The notes beneath the pieces are model-generated. The model ran no database searches. It saw only the letters and a list, made by a program, of their open reading frames with translations, and was not told the origin of the DNA. Source: Margaritifera margaritifera (lineage: Eukaryota > Mollusca > Bivalvia > Unionida > Margaritiferidae). From it: a stretch of DNA of 64,000 nucleotides. The stretch lies in contig JAQPZY010001423.1 of assembly GCA_029931535.1 (NCBI GenBank), positions 1,671,501 to 1,735,500 on the forward strand, read 5' to 3'. Below are positions 1 through 13,674 of the stretch, piece after piece. A program made the translations under genes and the position numbers. Positions within the stretch are counted from its first letter, which is position 1. Every line of letters starts with the position of its first letter.

Positions 1-230
1 CCTACCTGCCCATTGGAATATTATTGAAGTCTGAAGTGTTCCAGTTGGAAGCAATCTGCATATCGCAGCTTATAATTATTATTTTTCTTGTTTGAATTTT
101 GACTAGTTTCTGATTACATGTAAATAATAAATAAAAGTCATTGGAAAGAAACAGTAGTTAGAATAGATGTTTTCAAAGGCATGCAAGTGAATTAAAGAAA
201 AGGCGAGAATAAGAATGAGATGGTAAAGGA
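1..230 (+). other. 3' UTR and downstream flank of an upstream paralogue (copy A)
   Basis: From about base 27 this stretch matches the 3' end of gene B (about 37610-37815): shared runs include GAAGTCTGAAGTGTTCCAGT, then GCATATCGCAGCTTAT, a shared ATT-rich stretch, and AAATAAAAGTCA. AATAAA signals are at 126-131 and 130-135. The match continues about 90 bases beyond the signal (GTAGTTAGA, GTTTTCAAAGG, GAATTAAAGAAAA, ATGGTAAAGGAA), so the duplicated unit included flanking DNA. The coding part of copy A must lie left of the window. The ATT array that is long in B (37661-37689) is short here. From 231 to 842 I see nothing recognisable. Confidence 0.75.
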
Positions 231-842
231 AAAAAGATTCAAACAATGCTGCAACGTCAGGATGTTAAGTGTATACGAATATTTCTGTAAGTTAATAAAG
301 GTTCTATGCGCTTATTTCTGTAAGTTGATGAAGGTAGTATGAGCTTATTTTGTATATGTGCTTATCAACAATGAAATGCATCACAATAAAACTATTAGTA
401 AAGTTTCCTTATGTACGCTTATCTACCTGATCTTACAGCATATTACATAAAGATGAATGACCCAAGAGAGGTAAAAAGGCAGTGAAAATTGAGGGGAAAA
501 AAAAGGCATTGAAACAACAAGGTATCGTAAACATGTAAATGATTAATCTTATCACTTAACTAGGAATATAATAATCACCAGAATAGAGAATTTTGCGTTT
601 AACTCTTTGTTGTTTTTTTGTTTTTTGTGTGTTACAAAACTACCGGCATGTAGTTTCAATATACGCTTATTTTCACGTATGTTCTTATTATTCAGACTTT
701 ACAGTATATTATTACAATCAAAGTGGTTTGAAAGTGAGATTCTTCAGTTATATATATTGTGTCTCATAACAATGGCAAGTACACGTAAGAGCGAATGAAC
801 TAACACCCACTTCAAATGTTGTGTTTAAAGGAAAAGTAAACT

Positions 843-1440
843 ATGGTCATAGATATGATTTCCCGCTCGGATGTTACTGAACACACGGTGACCTCGCTAA
901 CGGACAAAGTCAATCATTTAGAAAACAAGGTCAATCATGTAGTGGACAAAAACAACAGACGTGAGAGTAGTATTTGGAAATTAGGGCAGAGATGGACCTG
1001 CCAAGACAAAAATAGGTCAGCTGAGTAAATATAACTAAGCTTTTAGGGTGGATCGTTATGACCTCACCAACAGGTCGATTCGAGATAATTTTCTCTGTCC
1101 CTGGAATAGCAGAATCGCCGGAAGAAAAGAGTGCAGATGTGCCTATATTGTTTATGAGCTAGTGAAAACAAAATTGCAAATACCAGAAGCAAAATATATC
1201 AAGCTTGATCGTGCTCATTTGTTAGGCTGTAAAAAGGAGGACAAAATAGAGCCATTGTCGTAAAATTTAATTATTATCTAGACAGAGAGAGGGTTTTGGC
1301 TGCAGGTCTTGAGTTGTTACTAGACCGTGACTACGGGGATTTTGATCAGCTGCCAACTGAAGTATATCTCTCCAGAAAGAAGTTACGGCAGGATTACCAA
1401 AATGCAAAAATCACCACTACCACCGCCCACCCCCCTCCCG
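843..1440 (+). pseudogene. LINE (L1-type) ORF1 relic
   Basis: Three reading-frame pieces, broken by stops and a frameshift near 1245, together resemble the ORF1 RNA-binding protein of L1-like retrotransposons (Transposase_22 family). The first piece (843-1028) is coiled-coil-like. The second (1048-1263) contains NRSIRDNF, then YIVYELVKTKL and a KLDRAHLLG segment matching the usual 'RAHRLG' motif. After the frameshift, AIVVKFNYYLDRERV and LSRKKLRQDYQNAK follow in a new frame, as in the C-terminal domain. No reverse transcriptase is visible downstream, so this is a dead fragment. Family level is inferred from motif memory. Confidence 0.6.
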
Positions 1441-4400
1441 CCCGAAAAATAGAATAAATATGTATATATATATATATATTTTAAAATCCGGCCGACAGGT
1501 TAAGTGGAGGGACAACAATTTCTAACCCGCTCACTCAGTTAACCACCAATTCACCAATTGCCGTCTCCATTTCACCTATCATCCCCACCATACAAAATGG
1601 ACAGATAGGACATAGCAGGCATGATGAATCATTATAAAATTGTCAAATTAAGACACTTGATCAGTCAAAATGTTTTAACAACATCTGCATGATATAAAGA
1701 TAGACATGTAAGAGGCCGCTGAATTGAATACGAGGATAGACGAGGTACCAGTGTCTAAAAGGTAAAATATCTTATAAGCAAATCATAAAGTTATTTATAG
1801 TGAACATGTTTATTATACTAATGACTCTAAGGCTGAAATTTCCGTATTGTAATCTCTTTGGCAATATTTAAACACACACACACACGCAAGAAAAACAACA
1901 ACAGACAAACACGGAAGTCGCAATCCTCAAAGAACGAGGCGCTGTGGCAACGTCAAATAAAATCTGCAGACAGACACTAGCTTCATCCAGAAAGGTCCAA
2001 GTTGGGTCAAAAATCCCGTGAGTAATTTTATCAAATTGTCATCATAATACCGTGCTAAGCGAATCAGTGTTTTAAAGACTACTTTTTGTCATGAATAAAT
2101 ATTGAAACGTAAAACTTTATAAACATCCACAGATAGCGAGTTTCCTACTTTCATGCTGTGGATTTGAAAATTTTCAATTCAACAATTTTGTGAGAAATTC
2201 AAACAGTCGCTGTAGACCAAGTGCCTCCTGACAAAACAGATGATATACATTGGTGCACTGGGCTAAATATATAAATAAATAGAAAATCAGTTTTTTTAGG
2301 ACATTAGTATTGGAAAATAAAACAATGGTAAAATGTTATTTTGTAAATGTATATATTAATATCCGCTTATCTAAGATTAGTATCTATAGGAAGTACTTAC
2401 GCACATATTACAGCATTTGATAACATAAATTATAGTGTACAGACACACAGTAAACTGTTCAGCTCCAAATAGAGAAATATGGCGAAACAGAATTATCATG
2501 AACGAAAAGGCATACAACAAAAAAATGAAAGATAAGAGTAAACCAGTAAGACAAAACACGACAAATCAAAATTGTATATATAGATTACAAGAAAAAGTGA
2601 TATAATAAAATGCAATACAGTATCGATAGTCAGAGGCAAATCACACCTATATAAAACTATCTTAGAAAGGAGATGCTGGTATGTAATATACAATATTCTA
2701 CCTTAATCTTTGAATGTGTAATGATTTTGATACATCTGATATATACTGTGTACAGTCAATGGCCTCATAATAGAGACAAATTCGCAAAAAATATCAAGAT
2801 TACATCATCACTACTCTTTAATAACAACGTACCACTACCTATATTTTACAACATAAGACATACATATCTATAGTAGCACAGTATTATATACCTATTTCAA
2901 GGATATATATATATTTGCATGTTATCTATATGTCATTATGTATACAAGAGAAACAAAAGCACTGTCAATGTGTCTCTTCAAACTAACACATATTTGTAAA
3001 CCATACTCAGGTACAAAACCAGGCGATTAGATAAAATCTTGAGAACTGAGAAACAATGGCCAAAATGCCCATTTTATACTATACTGAAGCAAACGTTATA
3101 TTTTTTTCTGGACCAAACAAGGCTAATTAACTGAACTTTTTCATGTCCGAATACTTAACGTTAGTTTTAGACACTGGCATTGTGAAAACCACTTTTCTAT
3201 CCTAACATAGTGATAAAGAGTTATTTTCCTTGCATTAGAAAAATATAAAAGGTACTGGATAGAGTTCAAATTTTCAAGGCTACCTTTACATTTTACCTAC
3301 CTGTACATATACCTACCGAGGAAAATGGCCAGAAAAAAAAGTTTAACGAAGAAAACAAATTATTTACCACAGGATTCGTTGTATTCGAAACTTTGTTTCT
3401 ATTTGATTCCAAAATTGTATCAAATCATTCATTAATATAATGTTATTACATTTTACTATTTAAATTTGCACGAGTTTTGTGATAAGAAAACCCCAAAAGG
3501 AAAAACATTGATATAATATACAGGTCTCACGAAAAAAACGTATTTCAAAGAGAAGAAAAAAAAGAAATTACTATATTTATAAAAGTTCATTAACCAGTTG
3601 TATTATGATCCACTTTTGTCTCCCTCTTCACAGGAAGTATTGATGTATACGCATAAATAAAGAATATGACTTCGTAATACTAGTTTAATATAGGAAGAGA
3701 CGAACCTTTTGACTCCCATTATCCGTGCAATGATGTCTCAACCCCCATCTGACTTGCAAACGACTTTAAAACAAAACTTAAACGCTATGACTTCAACATT
3801 GACTACGCCCCTGGTACTGTAGCCAAATGATACCTATATCCCCTATGTATCTGACGCAGGCAATTACATTTCAGGTACATTTTTAGGTCTGTCAAAAAGG
3901 AAAAAGTACCTATTTAGCACTGTCTGAGACGAATAGTTAGTTATAACGAAACCCCAGCTTCCTAAGTCACACAAGACAATCAGTAGTCTATCGTAAGATT
4001 GTCCGATCTGGGCACACTCTGCATATACTCTACGTGACGAGACAAACTTTCCTCTGCAAGAGGGTCGACATTTCTTGCTCTAGGTAATATAGAGCAATAA
4101 TAGATATAAATGTACCCGGATATTGTTTTTCTTCAGCACTGTCATTCCAGAAGGCACCTTGCGCAGTCTGGTGTGTATCTCTAACTTTTTTTTTTTTTTT
4201 TTTTTTAAAAGCAACAAAAAACCAAATATTTATACAAACAGTTTGAGATCCAGACTGATGGGAATAATAACCTAGTCAGCTTTGGAAAGTTCCTAATCAC
4301 GACAACAACTACAGTTATGTCCTTTCATCGTACTTACTTATAAACAAAACATATGAGTTACAAATTAAAGCATTTCTATTGACTATCCTATTTTAATAGT

Positions 4401-4479
4401 CGGAAAAATGAACACCATAAAACCCAGTACAATTCAAATCAAACGACCTTCAAAACTGACCAGTTCAAAGTTGACACCT
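1441..4479. other. Intergenic DNA, no gene seen
   Basis: AT-rich sequence with a short (TA)n at about 1460-1479, an AC-rich tract near 1870 and a poly-T run at about 4180-4206. The open frames here are short and have no recognisable motifs. No RNA gene was recognised. Confidence 0.5.
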
Positions 4480-5414
4480 TATTGAATTCATACAAAAAGT
4501 TTCGACAAATCGTCATTTTCTCTGATCCTGCATTTTCTACAATTCATAAGTTTTGCAAAAATATTTCAATCAAATATACACGCTTCTTCAAACAATCTAG
4601 CTTCCTTAATTTATCAAGAAAGTCTGTGGTTTGGTTTGCTAGACCTTCCTTTCTGGCTATCCGTGATCCCTACAACATTTTTATTTTCCTCAGTACATCT
4701 AGTTTCTTCATCCTTGAAATGAATTTACAGATGATGGATCTATTGGCATTATTGTCAAATCTGCCAAGTCGATGGGCTATGCAGATATAATTCTCTCTTA
4801 TGGTCATTCCCAGTTTACTATTCAGTAGATTTACCACTTTTTTAACACAATGGTCTGTAGTTTCTCTTTTGTCTCGGTCATGCAAACCAGAGATTTTAAT
4901 GGAATTATTTCGGGTATATTGTTCTAACTCGATCAAATTGTCCTGCAAATTCTTGTTAACAGTCTGAAGTCCAGTAACGTAGACAGCTTGTGACTCTTTC
5001 TCTTTCTCCAGGACTTTGATTCTACTGTTCAAGTTCTTATTCCCGGTTTGCGTAGCAACGATTTCCCCTCTCAAGCAGTTTATATCTTATTTGATTTTTT
5101 TACATCTTCTCCATCAGATCATCCTGTATTTCCTTCTTTATCTTTTGAAGTGATGCTTCTAGTGTTTCCTTTGTGACGAGCAGATTGATTTTGGAATCGG
5201 TATAATCTCTAGAGGCCATTTTCCCAACTTCTAGGTAAGCATGTGAAGCATTGATTTGATCATATCCGTTTTTTATTAGATTTTGTTTTATTAGAGTCTC
5301 AAGTTGATTTCGCACAAATTGCCTGATATAAGTTTGTGAAGGGAACAAAAGAACACCATCACCCTCGGACGCATGTTCATCTTCTAGTGGAATATTCATT
5401 AGACCCCAGTCCAC
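4480..5414 (-). pseudogene. LINE (L1-type) ORF1 relic, minus strand
   Basis: Reading leftward from 5414, an open segment (5414-5100) carries a charged N-terminal region ending in a coiled coil. A second segment (5074-4670) continues it with a coiled coil, then IELEQYTRNNSIKISGL, ENYICIAHRLGR and ANRSIICKFISRMKKLDVL. This order (coiled coil, 'R.NNI.I.GL', 'HRLG', 'I.KF..R..K') is that of L1 ORF1 / Transposase_22 proteins. A stop separates the two segments, and past 4670 similarity continues weakly in another frame. It differs in sequence from the relic at 843-1440, so at least two LINE lineages have inserted here. No ORF2 is seen. Confidence 0.65.
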
Positions 5415-5691
5415 TCCAAATTATATACATCACAAATAACGTCATAACGTCATGCGAAGGAAAGGCGTAACGAACGAGGTATCCGAATGTATTTCAAAGT
5501 CATTTCACTACATTATTCAGCGGTTTGGTGAAATAAAATCAGTATTTTCGTCATGCGATCAATATAATCTTACATTGGTGCTCATTTTAAATGAAATTTA
5601 TGAAACTCGTCTAATAATTTCAATCTTTGGCTCGCCAAGGCTAGCAAAGGATAGAAATTTATTCGACTCGTTTCATTATGAGTACTCGTGT

Positions 5692-5945
<254 letters not shown>

Positions 5946-5947
5946 TC

Positions 5948-5950
<3 letters not shown>

Positions 5951-6020
<70 letters not shown>
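5951..6020. repeat. (AC)n-(AT)n microsatellite
   Basis: A short AC array followed by about 30 AT units. Confidence 0.95.
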
Positions 6021-6022
<2 letters not shown>

Positions 6023-6109
6023 GTGGAGGGAGCATTTTTAAATAAGTTCGTATACAAGTTTCACCTCTAGGACATGCTGTATCAAAAGTATGGTCCCTTA
6101 GCACAGTGT

Positions 6110-6290
6110 GGCTTCCTATTTTCGAATTCTTCTCCATAACGACCGAATAAATTTACACCACTACGAGGGCATAAACCCGCTGTTGCCAGATTAAGAACTA
6201 GCCTCTTCACGACTACACTTGAGACCACTCGACCCCATACACCGTTATAGGAAGAATTGTAGGCTTTTTCTGGGCCAATGATACTGCACA
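6110..6290 (-). mobile_element. tRNA-derived SINE-like element (minus strand)
   Basis: On the minus strand the sequence reads GGGGTCGAGTGGTCTCAAG, like the A box and D-arm of a Ser/Leu-type tRNA, and about 50 bases later GCGGGTTTATGCCC, a degenerate B box. The arms do not fold into an intact tRNA, so I call it a SINE-type derivative. Boundaries are approximate. Confidence 0.4.
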
Positions 6291-6762
6291 TAATGTGTCT
6301 GTGTGTATGTCCGTGTGTATGTGCATTTTATACTTGTGTTTTTTTTATAGACAAGTATACTCATTGCTGAGATCACATCAGGTGTCTAGCAAGTGATACT
6401 TTAATGGCTTACGTACAGGGATTATTAGCAGTAATGTCTGACCTGATATACAAGAGAATCATACATGCTGACTAATCGAAAACAATATTAAATTCCCATA
6501 GTACCAATATTCTTTGTGACAATTGTCTAAATTGTATTCCTTTCTCTCCTCTTTGTTATGCTAGTATTCACATAATGCAATCAATCCCAAAGATTTGACT
6601 GTATAATTGATACCGACAGAGTCGGTATTAGTCTCAGATATCTGTTAGTATCGATTGCCTGATTGACCTGTGTAAGCCGTGATACAGATTTCAATCATGC
6701 GTTACAGGTCGTCGTGGGTTTGGTTTTATACTAGTCATAATGTCGATGGCATGTAGTTCCCA

Positions 6763-7229
6763 AATCATGACAATGACATATAAAACTCATGATTATGACC
6801 TAAAGATACCATTTTCTATAGAATTTAGTCCCTTCTACGTTATGTCAGACAGAAAATCATGACAATGATGTATGACAATCATGATTGTGTCCCGAAGATA
6901 CCACATTCTGTCGATTTAGTCTCTTCTAAATTATGTATCAAACAACGAATCATGACAATGATGAATGATAATCACGATTGTATCTCCAAGATATCACCAT
7001 ATATTGAATTTTTTTCCTACTACGTTATGTGTCAAACAGCAAATTGTGACAATGATACATGACAATCATGACTGTATCCCCAAGATACCACTTAATATAG
7101 AATTTAGTCCCTTCTAAGTTATGTGTCAAACAGCAAATAATGACAATGATATATGACACTCATGAATGTATCCCAAAGATATCACTTTACATCTACTTTA
7201 GTCCCTGCTACGTTGTGTCGAACAGCAAA
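6763..7229. repeat. 93-bp tandem repeat, 5 copies
   Basis: Five consecutive degenerate units each begin AATCATGACAATGAT or a close variant (about 6763, 6856, 6949, 7041, 7137), continue with a CATGATTGT...CCAAGATA segment and end near GTTATGTGTCAAACAGCA. Open frames here are by-products of the repeat. Confidence 0.85.
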
Positions 7230-8484
7230 TAATTTCTCTCGCTTTCACGGTATCTTTTTTGAATAGAGCTCGTGCTTGATGACCGAGTATGTACTCTTTT
7301 ATAGCATTCAAATATAAAGACATGTTTAGAGCTATTTGAAAACGTGGAGATCTTATTTATAATTGAACTGTGACAATGAATTAGCAGTGAAATGCATTTC
7401 AATCTGCATCAGAAAACGTCTTTCTAATAATAAGTACAGTCTAAGCTGTTTTTTTTTTTGCGGGCACATCTTAAGCTGTTTTTTGCGGGCACATATTTAG
7501 CTGAAAATATCAATCATTATTCATGTGATCGATAATCTGTATTCTGAAAATTTGCTTGTGTTGCAACTCTCAGCCCATTTTAAGAAAAGGTTTTATTTTG
7601 CTCATGGTACGCATTAAAAGGGGACCAAAAGTACTCTCGTACTTAGGGTTTCCAGGGGAATTGTTTAAAACAATTTAAGTTCGTGATTCTAGTTATTGGA
7701 TAAATTATGGTTGTAAATGTATCTCCTCCCTCATCCAACGAGGTTTTCGTCAGGGATGAGCATTATCTTCCATTTTGCTTGCATCGTCTCTATATATCTT
7801 CTCAGTTGCTGTAAAGAAAACTCCGGTGTATCAAGAAAAGAAATGATGATAAGTTTTGTTTAACACAAGTTGTAATCAAAACCCAACTTTTTGTACTGCA
7901 ATCAGGCACAGTTTTAAATGCTGTGTTGATTCTTTTGGAAAAAAATGAGTCTTTAGCTGGATTGAAATTACATTTTGACAAGAAAGGGTGATTTGAGAAA
8001 TTAAATCAAAATTTAATAATAGAGAGGCATAAAACATGGTCTTTCTATGTAATTTCAGTCATCGGAATCAAATACCATTATTGAATAAACAAGTTTTATA
8101 AAAGAAATAACTTCTTACTCCTTTATTCAATTTAATTTAAAATACCATACAAATATGGAATACACAAAATTTGTCAATACTAGTAAATATTCCATTATCA
8201 AGCCATTTGTACTACATAAATTTACTTATATTGCATATTAGTTAGTCTGTCTGTGTTTATGTTCATCTTCAACGTTGGTTAAAGTTTCTTTTAGGCACTT
8301 GTAATTCAGTGGCACTTTCCCGATTTATTCCATATTTGGAATATAATATGACCACATGCTTCTCATTCTCCGCTTACCACTCATTCCCGTGGGTCATGTT
8401 ACTGTGTGTGGCCATGGGTTCAAAAATTCTGATACTTCTCGATTTACAATTTATTCATATATGTTTTTATACATTACCAAATTT
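7230..8484. other. Intergenic DNA, no gene seen
   Basis: AT-rich sequence. A small duplication of AAGCTGTTTTTTGCGGGCACAT lies at about 7443-7496. Nothing else is recognisable. Confidence 0.5.
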
Positions 8485-8680
8485 ACTGCGGTGGCTCTGT
8501 GGTTAACTGGCTGGACGCGCGACCAAAATGGTTCGGGTTCGAATTCTGTCCAAACCATGCTGATTCGGCCGCTGTAGTGTGTTCCTGGGCAAGAATATTT
8601 ACTCCTATTGCCTCGGCAGGATATAGCCTGTCATGTGCTGATGTACAGAAAAACACCAAACCAAGCTAACAACATACAAA
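8485..8680 (+). mobile_element. tRNA-derived SINE
   Basis: GCGGTGGCTCTGTGGTTAAC resembles a pol III A box, and GGTTCGGGTTCGAATTC about 40 bases later contains a good B box (GGTTCGAATTC). A non-tRNA body follows with the phrase TTCCTGGGCAAGAAT, and the element ends in an A-rich stretch (AAAACACCAAACCAA) near 8665. No tRNA 3' acceptor arm is present. Confidence 0.55.
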
Positions 8681-9688
8681 TTCAATTTACTTTATGTTTG
8701 AAATATGACACGTAACATAATAATATTTGTCCTTTATTCATTGTACCACTCCAGTCTTGGCTGATACAACTTGATGATGGAGTCAAGTGTGTTATTCCTT
8801 TGATCTACATATAACCCGTCTCGAGGTATATCATAACACATCTATTATTTATGTTTTGCGTCTGTTAAAATGAAATCAATAAGTACGAATTTAAACACTT
8901 GTAAGTGCTTATAACCACGATTTTGTAAACAACATGACTAGGTAAAATCCGCTCACGATATATAACGATAGCTGGGTCAAAGCAGACTCGTCATGGCCAG
9001 TGTATCGCGACCAACTAAAAATCACACGTATAAACACTAATGTCAAGCGAAGGAAAATACACTATGTTTTTAAAAACAAAACAAAACAACAAAAACAACA
9101 ACAACAATAACAAAAAACAAACAAACATCGACGGACCCATTTAGTTGATGGAATTAGTTTTACGAAATTAGATATCAGCTTTTGTTCACAGATAGGACTA
9201 TTAGGTTCAACATGCCTCCAGCGAGTCAAGATGACATTAGGCGATGTAAATAAAGCGAGTCGTGCATAGTGTGATTTGTACCGGCATACGCTTGGACCAC
9301 AGATAATTGACCCATATCCGGATCTCACGTCCGCAACAAGTAATGGTACACCTTTACATTAACAGGCAACGCCGAGTGTGAGAATTAAATTAACTGTATA
9401 TAAAATTCACTCTCTAGCATTTGTTTCAATAATAAAGTAATTAATATATGTAACTATTAATCAGCGTATCTCATATGTAGACTTTTATCAATAGCTATAT
9501 CAATATAAGGCGAGGATAACTTGGTACCCCCTTTGAATAATAGAATGATCCATTATTTTTCCGGATGCTCGTCAACGGATGAGAAAGTATTAAAAACTAT
9601 CGGTGATCGAAAACAAGTCCAAATTTATCTGGCAAGGGATAGGAGTAAGGTTACATCCTGGTCCTCAAGGTGTTTTTAAGATCAGATC
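8681..9688. other. Intergenic DNA, no gene seen
   Basis: AT-rich sequence with an A/C-rich low-complexity run at about 9066-9125. No supported gene. Confidence 0.45.
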
Positions 9689-9728
9689 ATGGGAACAAAG
9701 AAAAAAGGACTTGCTGTGATTTTATTAG
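9689..9728 (+). CDS. Possible first coding exon of gene B (signal peptide start)
   Basis: ATG at 9689 opens a short basic then hydrophobic peptide, MGTKKKGLAVILL, and the frame meets a consensus donor GTAAGT at 9729 after one base of the next codon. Gene B needs an upstream coding part that supplies two bases of a codon before 17636; this exon together with 9857-9878 satisfies that phase. Support is only phase and signal-peptide character; no homologue of it is visible before gene C. Confidence 0.25.
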
Positions 9729-9856
9729 GTAAGTTGTATGTCAAGCAGAAAATCACAAGGTAATATTTTCTTTAAAATAAATATCATCTAGTTATAGCTC
9801 TACAATCATCCCCTGGATGTTGTCAGTAATATTGATTTTTGTCTCCTCTGCATTAG

Positions 9857-9878
9857 CAGATGAGATGGCGGGATGTAG
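9857..9878 (+). CDS. Possible second coding exon of gene B (22 nt)
   Basis: A pyrimidine-rich acceptor (TCTCCTCTGCATTAG) precedes 22 bases reading, in the phase left by 9689-9728, A-DEMAGC plus AG; a GT follows at 9879. Joined to 17636 the split codon becomes AGA (R) and continues YTSKTF. The donor GTGTCA is weak and the exon is very short, so this is a hypothesis. Confidence 0.2.
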
Positions 9879-10627
9879 GTGTCACTTTTCCTACGGTGAC
9901 GGTTATCGTCTATGTTTAAGTCATATAACCTCTATTATTATTCGTTGTATTCAAGTGAAAAATTGGAACAATATTACCATATAAAATGTAGGTTTATGCC
10001 ACCATACTCTGGGGTTCTGTCTGAGGCGTGTTTTGTGTTGAAAACAATGAATCTGCGTTCAAGTTTTGTGCAATTTGTTCAAACTGTCGCAGTATGAACT
10101 TCTATATTTCTCTTAAATTTTTAAATGTTGGGTCATGAAACTTGATAGATACGATCATTTGAGAAGAACTACTCATCTCTGGGCAAAGTAGATCACACTG
10201 ACCTTATTTTCACGCTCGATTGATTAGCGATTTTTCTTTGAACTCTATTTCTTGTACACTGTTACATCACATGAAATTTATTTATTGCATTCAACTTTTA
10301 TTAGTACTTATCTCTGGCAAATATAGATCACAATGACCTACTTTCTATGATCCAGTGATAAATATTCAGTTATTGCATATTATTTCAGTTCTCATAAATT
10401 GGATAAGTGCTTTCATTTAGTCATGAGCATGAGGATGAACCCGATATGCACAGCTGTATGTCGTGCCTTTAATATAGCGAGGCATGGGCATGAGTTTTTC
10501 GCTGGCTGCGGCGGCGTTTACGTTAGATTATGTGTATAAGTTTTTGAAAGTCAAGTAACTTTGATATAAGTTGTTGTATTAAATCGAATATTTGGTACAA
10601 AACCACCGAATGACCACGGTGTATTCC

Positions 10628-10855
10628 CTGCTTTAGACTAGATACCTCAGTGTTAACGCGCTCACTCTGCACATCTGCGCTCCTGGGTACGATCCATGCT
10701 TCGGCATAGGGTAATTTGTCACCTATCCAAGGTCAGTGTTTTCATCTGGGTTCTCCTGTTTCCCCTCACCATTTAAGACAAAGCAGCAACAAATGACCCA
10801 TGCAGACCACTTTAGTGTAACAAGACTTAGTTCTATAATCTACGTGAAATAAATA
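10628..10855 (+). mobile_element. tRNA-derived SINE-like element
   Basis: TACCTCAGTGTTAACGCGCT resembles an A box and GGGTACGATCC about 50 bases on a B box. A body follows with TTCATCTGGGTTCTCCTG and CCCATGCAGACCACTTTAGT, ending near AAATAAATAAAG. Not foldable as a tRNA. Confidence 0.45.
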
Positions 10856-11334
10856 AAGTTCACAGTTTTTCGACACTAGTTTAGTGGTGTCGTCACAACA
10901 CCGTTTGCAAGAGGAACAAAATGTTCCGCGGAACCATTGTTTTTTTTTCTGCCCAAATGTTTGGGTTGGATAGTATAAGATGTCTTTAATCGTTAAGTAA
11001 TATAAATTTGGGATTGAAATATGCTAATTCGCTATATATCTTCAAAGTCCATAAAACTGATATCATATTTGTTTTTTATCCAATACTGTGTCGATATAAG
11101 GATCATACATACTTTTTATCTTATAAGCGTTTGCCAAATCCCGAGGGGATCATTAGAAGCCAGAACCCCAATGGATGTAGTTTTTTCTTGAAAAGGTTTC
11201 TAATTGTGCTATATTCATAACAAACAAAAGAACAGATATGTTTTCAGTTATGGGTCTAGTCGCGTTATCTTCGAGCAAGTTGCGAACATTGAGAAAATAA
11301 ATTAAACTGACAAGAATGTCATTTACAGAAGGTG

Positions 11335-11335
<1 letters not shown>

Positions 11336-11402
<67 letters not shown>
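11336..11402. repeat. (AT)n microsatellite
   Basis: About 33 uninterrupted AT units. Confidence 0.95.
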
Positions 11403-11406
<4 letters not shown>

Positions 11407-12265
11407 CTTGACATTTACTTTGCAGGAAAACTGTAAAAATTTAATTCTGGAACCAGCTGATAGGGTTTTCGTAGCTAAAATACTAACATGCCTTATTATG
11501 TGTCTGTCATGCCGTCTGTGACATCATATTTAGTTATTGATTCATTTTGTTTTCAGTCATTGTGATATTTCAAAGCAGCGATGTTGCCTCGTGCCCAAAT
11601 TTAAATGTTGTACCTTCCGGGTATGATCATTCTTTCTCTCTGTTTCTCTCTCTGTCTAATCATTCTTTCTTTCTTTCTTCTTTCTTTCTCTCTGTTTCTG
11701 TCTGACTGTCTCTCTCTCTCCGTAAGACTTTTCTTCTTTAATTGCTGATGTACATAGTACTTTCGGCAATGCTTGGTCATGGCCTCGAGACAAATAATTA
11801 TAATTTGCATGTTAAGTTTTTGTTTCTTTATTTGATTTTCGAAGTTGGATAAAATTAAGAGCTAATTTAAATGTACGTTAAATAGTACGTACTGGTGATA
11901 TGATTAGTACTCTGATTGCTTTTTCCTTTCTTTATGGCTTAAAACGTACATGCAATAAACTCTATAGTGCCTGATGTTGCACAAGGAGTTGGACGAGGTT
12001 CACTTTGGATCATTTTTACTTTTGCAGATTGAACATGAAATGTACAACTGTTGCGTTGAACATCCAAGTTATTTCTCTATCATTTAAATAAAACGAATAG
12101 TCAGATTGTTTTGTAAACTATTATCAATTTGTGTCATAAATTATCCTTCATGTCGAAACCTTGTATCAGTTGTCAGTTTCGGTTATTGCAAAAACTAATT
12201 TTTCTTAATTTGTTGCACTTAAAAGCGTAAACTTACATTTATTATTGGTAAAAACGAGCATGCCC

Positions 12266-12385
12266 TCTCGTTATATAACATACATGTATATACGTACTAT
12301 ATGTGATGAGCACAACTCACATACGTCTCGTTTTATAACATATATACTTACTCTGTATGCTGAGCACAACTCACATGCGTCTTAC
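12266..12385. repeat. Tandem duplication, about 60 bp, two copies
   Basis: Both copies contain TCTCGTT(A/T)TATAACATA and end in TGAGCACAACTCACAT(A/G)CGTCT. Confidence 0.75.
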
Positions 12386-13674
12386 GATTCAAGCAATTCA
12401 AAACTAAAGACAAGCAATAATGACCAATACAAATCCTTTCGATCCATTTCTTGAACACTTTCAAATAAATATTAATTTAATTTTGTCTCCAGTCAAAATG
12501 AGCTAGAAGCATCTTTAAAATTAACCTACATGTAGTTATGAAATTAAATAGAATATATCTGGATGGTTTGGCCCGCACGTCGCTTTCGCCCCTAATCTCT
12601 TCGTCCCTTGACTTTGCGCCCCTATTAAATATTCCGTAAACAGAGTTGTTAGGTATATTTTCAAGAGATTTTATACTCGTTGCTGGGTCTTGTTGTTTAC
12701 TAAGTGAATGTAATTTACTTTTAATAAAGATTTAACCCTAATTCTTCTTAAATTAAATTGCTGGAGACGGTGGAGAACAGAGCAAAATAATGACATTAGA
12801 AATCATTCAGTTAAAATCAAGTAAAAGAAACATGGAAAAATGATGCTATAATTTCTTTAAATTAGAATTATTTATTATTGGTTTGAAATCAAATTCCCAG
12901 ACATACGAATTTGGGGCGAAATGACTTGAGATGCAAACGGGATTGTACGCGAAACGACCCAGCAATTTGAAGCAGTCGTTCTTGTCATTTTTTGCAGGTG
13001 AATTATGATACAATACTTAACAAAAGTTATGGAAGGATAACATTTGGCTTATTAACTGGACACAAGAGACTCACTCCGAAAAAGCGAAGTTCGTCCCCCC
13101 ACCCCCGGTACAAACAAAGGGTATTTCACCTTATTTTTTTAATTTACCCTATGCAACCTATCTCCCCCTATTTGTATGTCTGCATTCATTGTCTATTGGA
13201 GAAATATAAATCAAATCATTTCTGAGTCACATGATTAATTTAGAAAAAGGTAGTTGAATTACACCACTTTTTCTTTAAATGTGATCGAGTAAAGTTAGGC
13301 CAGGATCGTGCAAATATTTGGGACTCCCTGTGTATTCGTTTTTTTCTTTCTTTTTTCTTTTTCTTAAATATAAAAGATGCATAGCGAGACAGAAAAAGCA
13401 AAGACTGTCTATAAGCTTCAATCAATCAATCAAATAATGAGGTATGTATAATACAAATTGATGTAATGATTCCCAACAAGGAGAGATAAATAATGAAATG
13501 TCACTTATCAGGATCATTAATAGTAATAATTTAGTGACGAATACAATAATAGATACAGTATATTTCAGAATACTTCAGCGTAGTTATTTGAACTGAATAT
13601 CTCATTTTTCATCGTCATGCAAAATACTTGGCCGAAATATTTCAGATCGATAAATAGATATATGGAATTAGTTG

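Noticed and set aside
12570..12962. GC-rich ends around GCTTTCGCCCC and GGGGCGAAATGAC as a transposon
   Set aside because: Complementarity is patchy and no target duplication is visible; too weak to list as an element.
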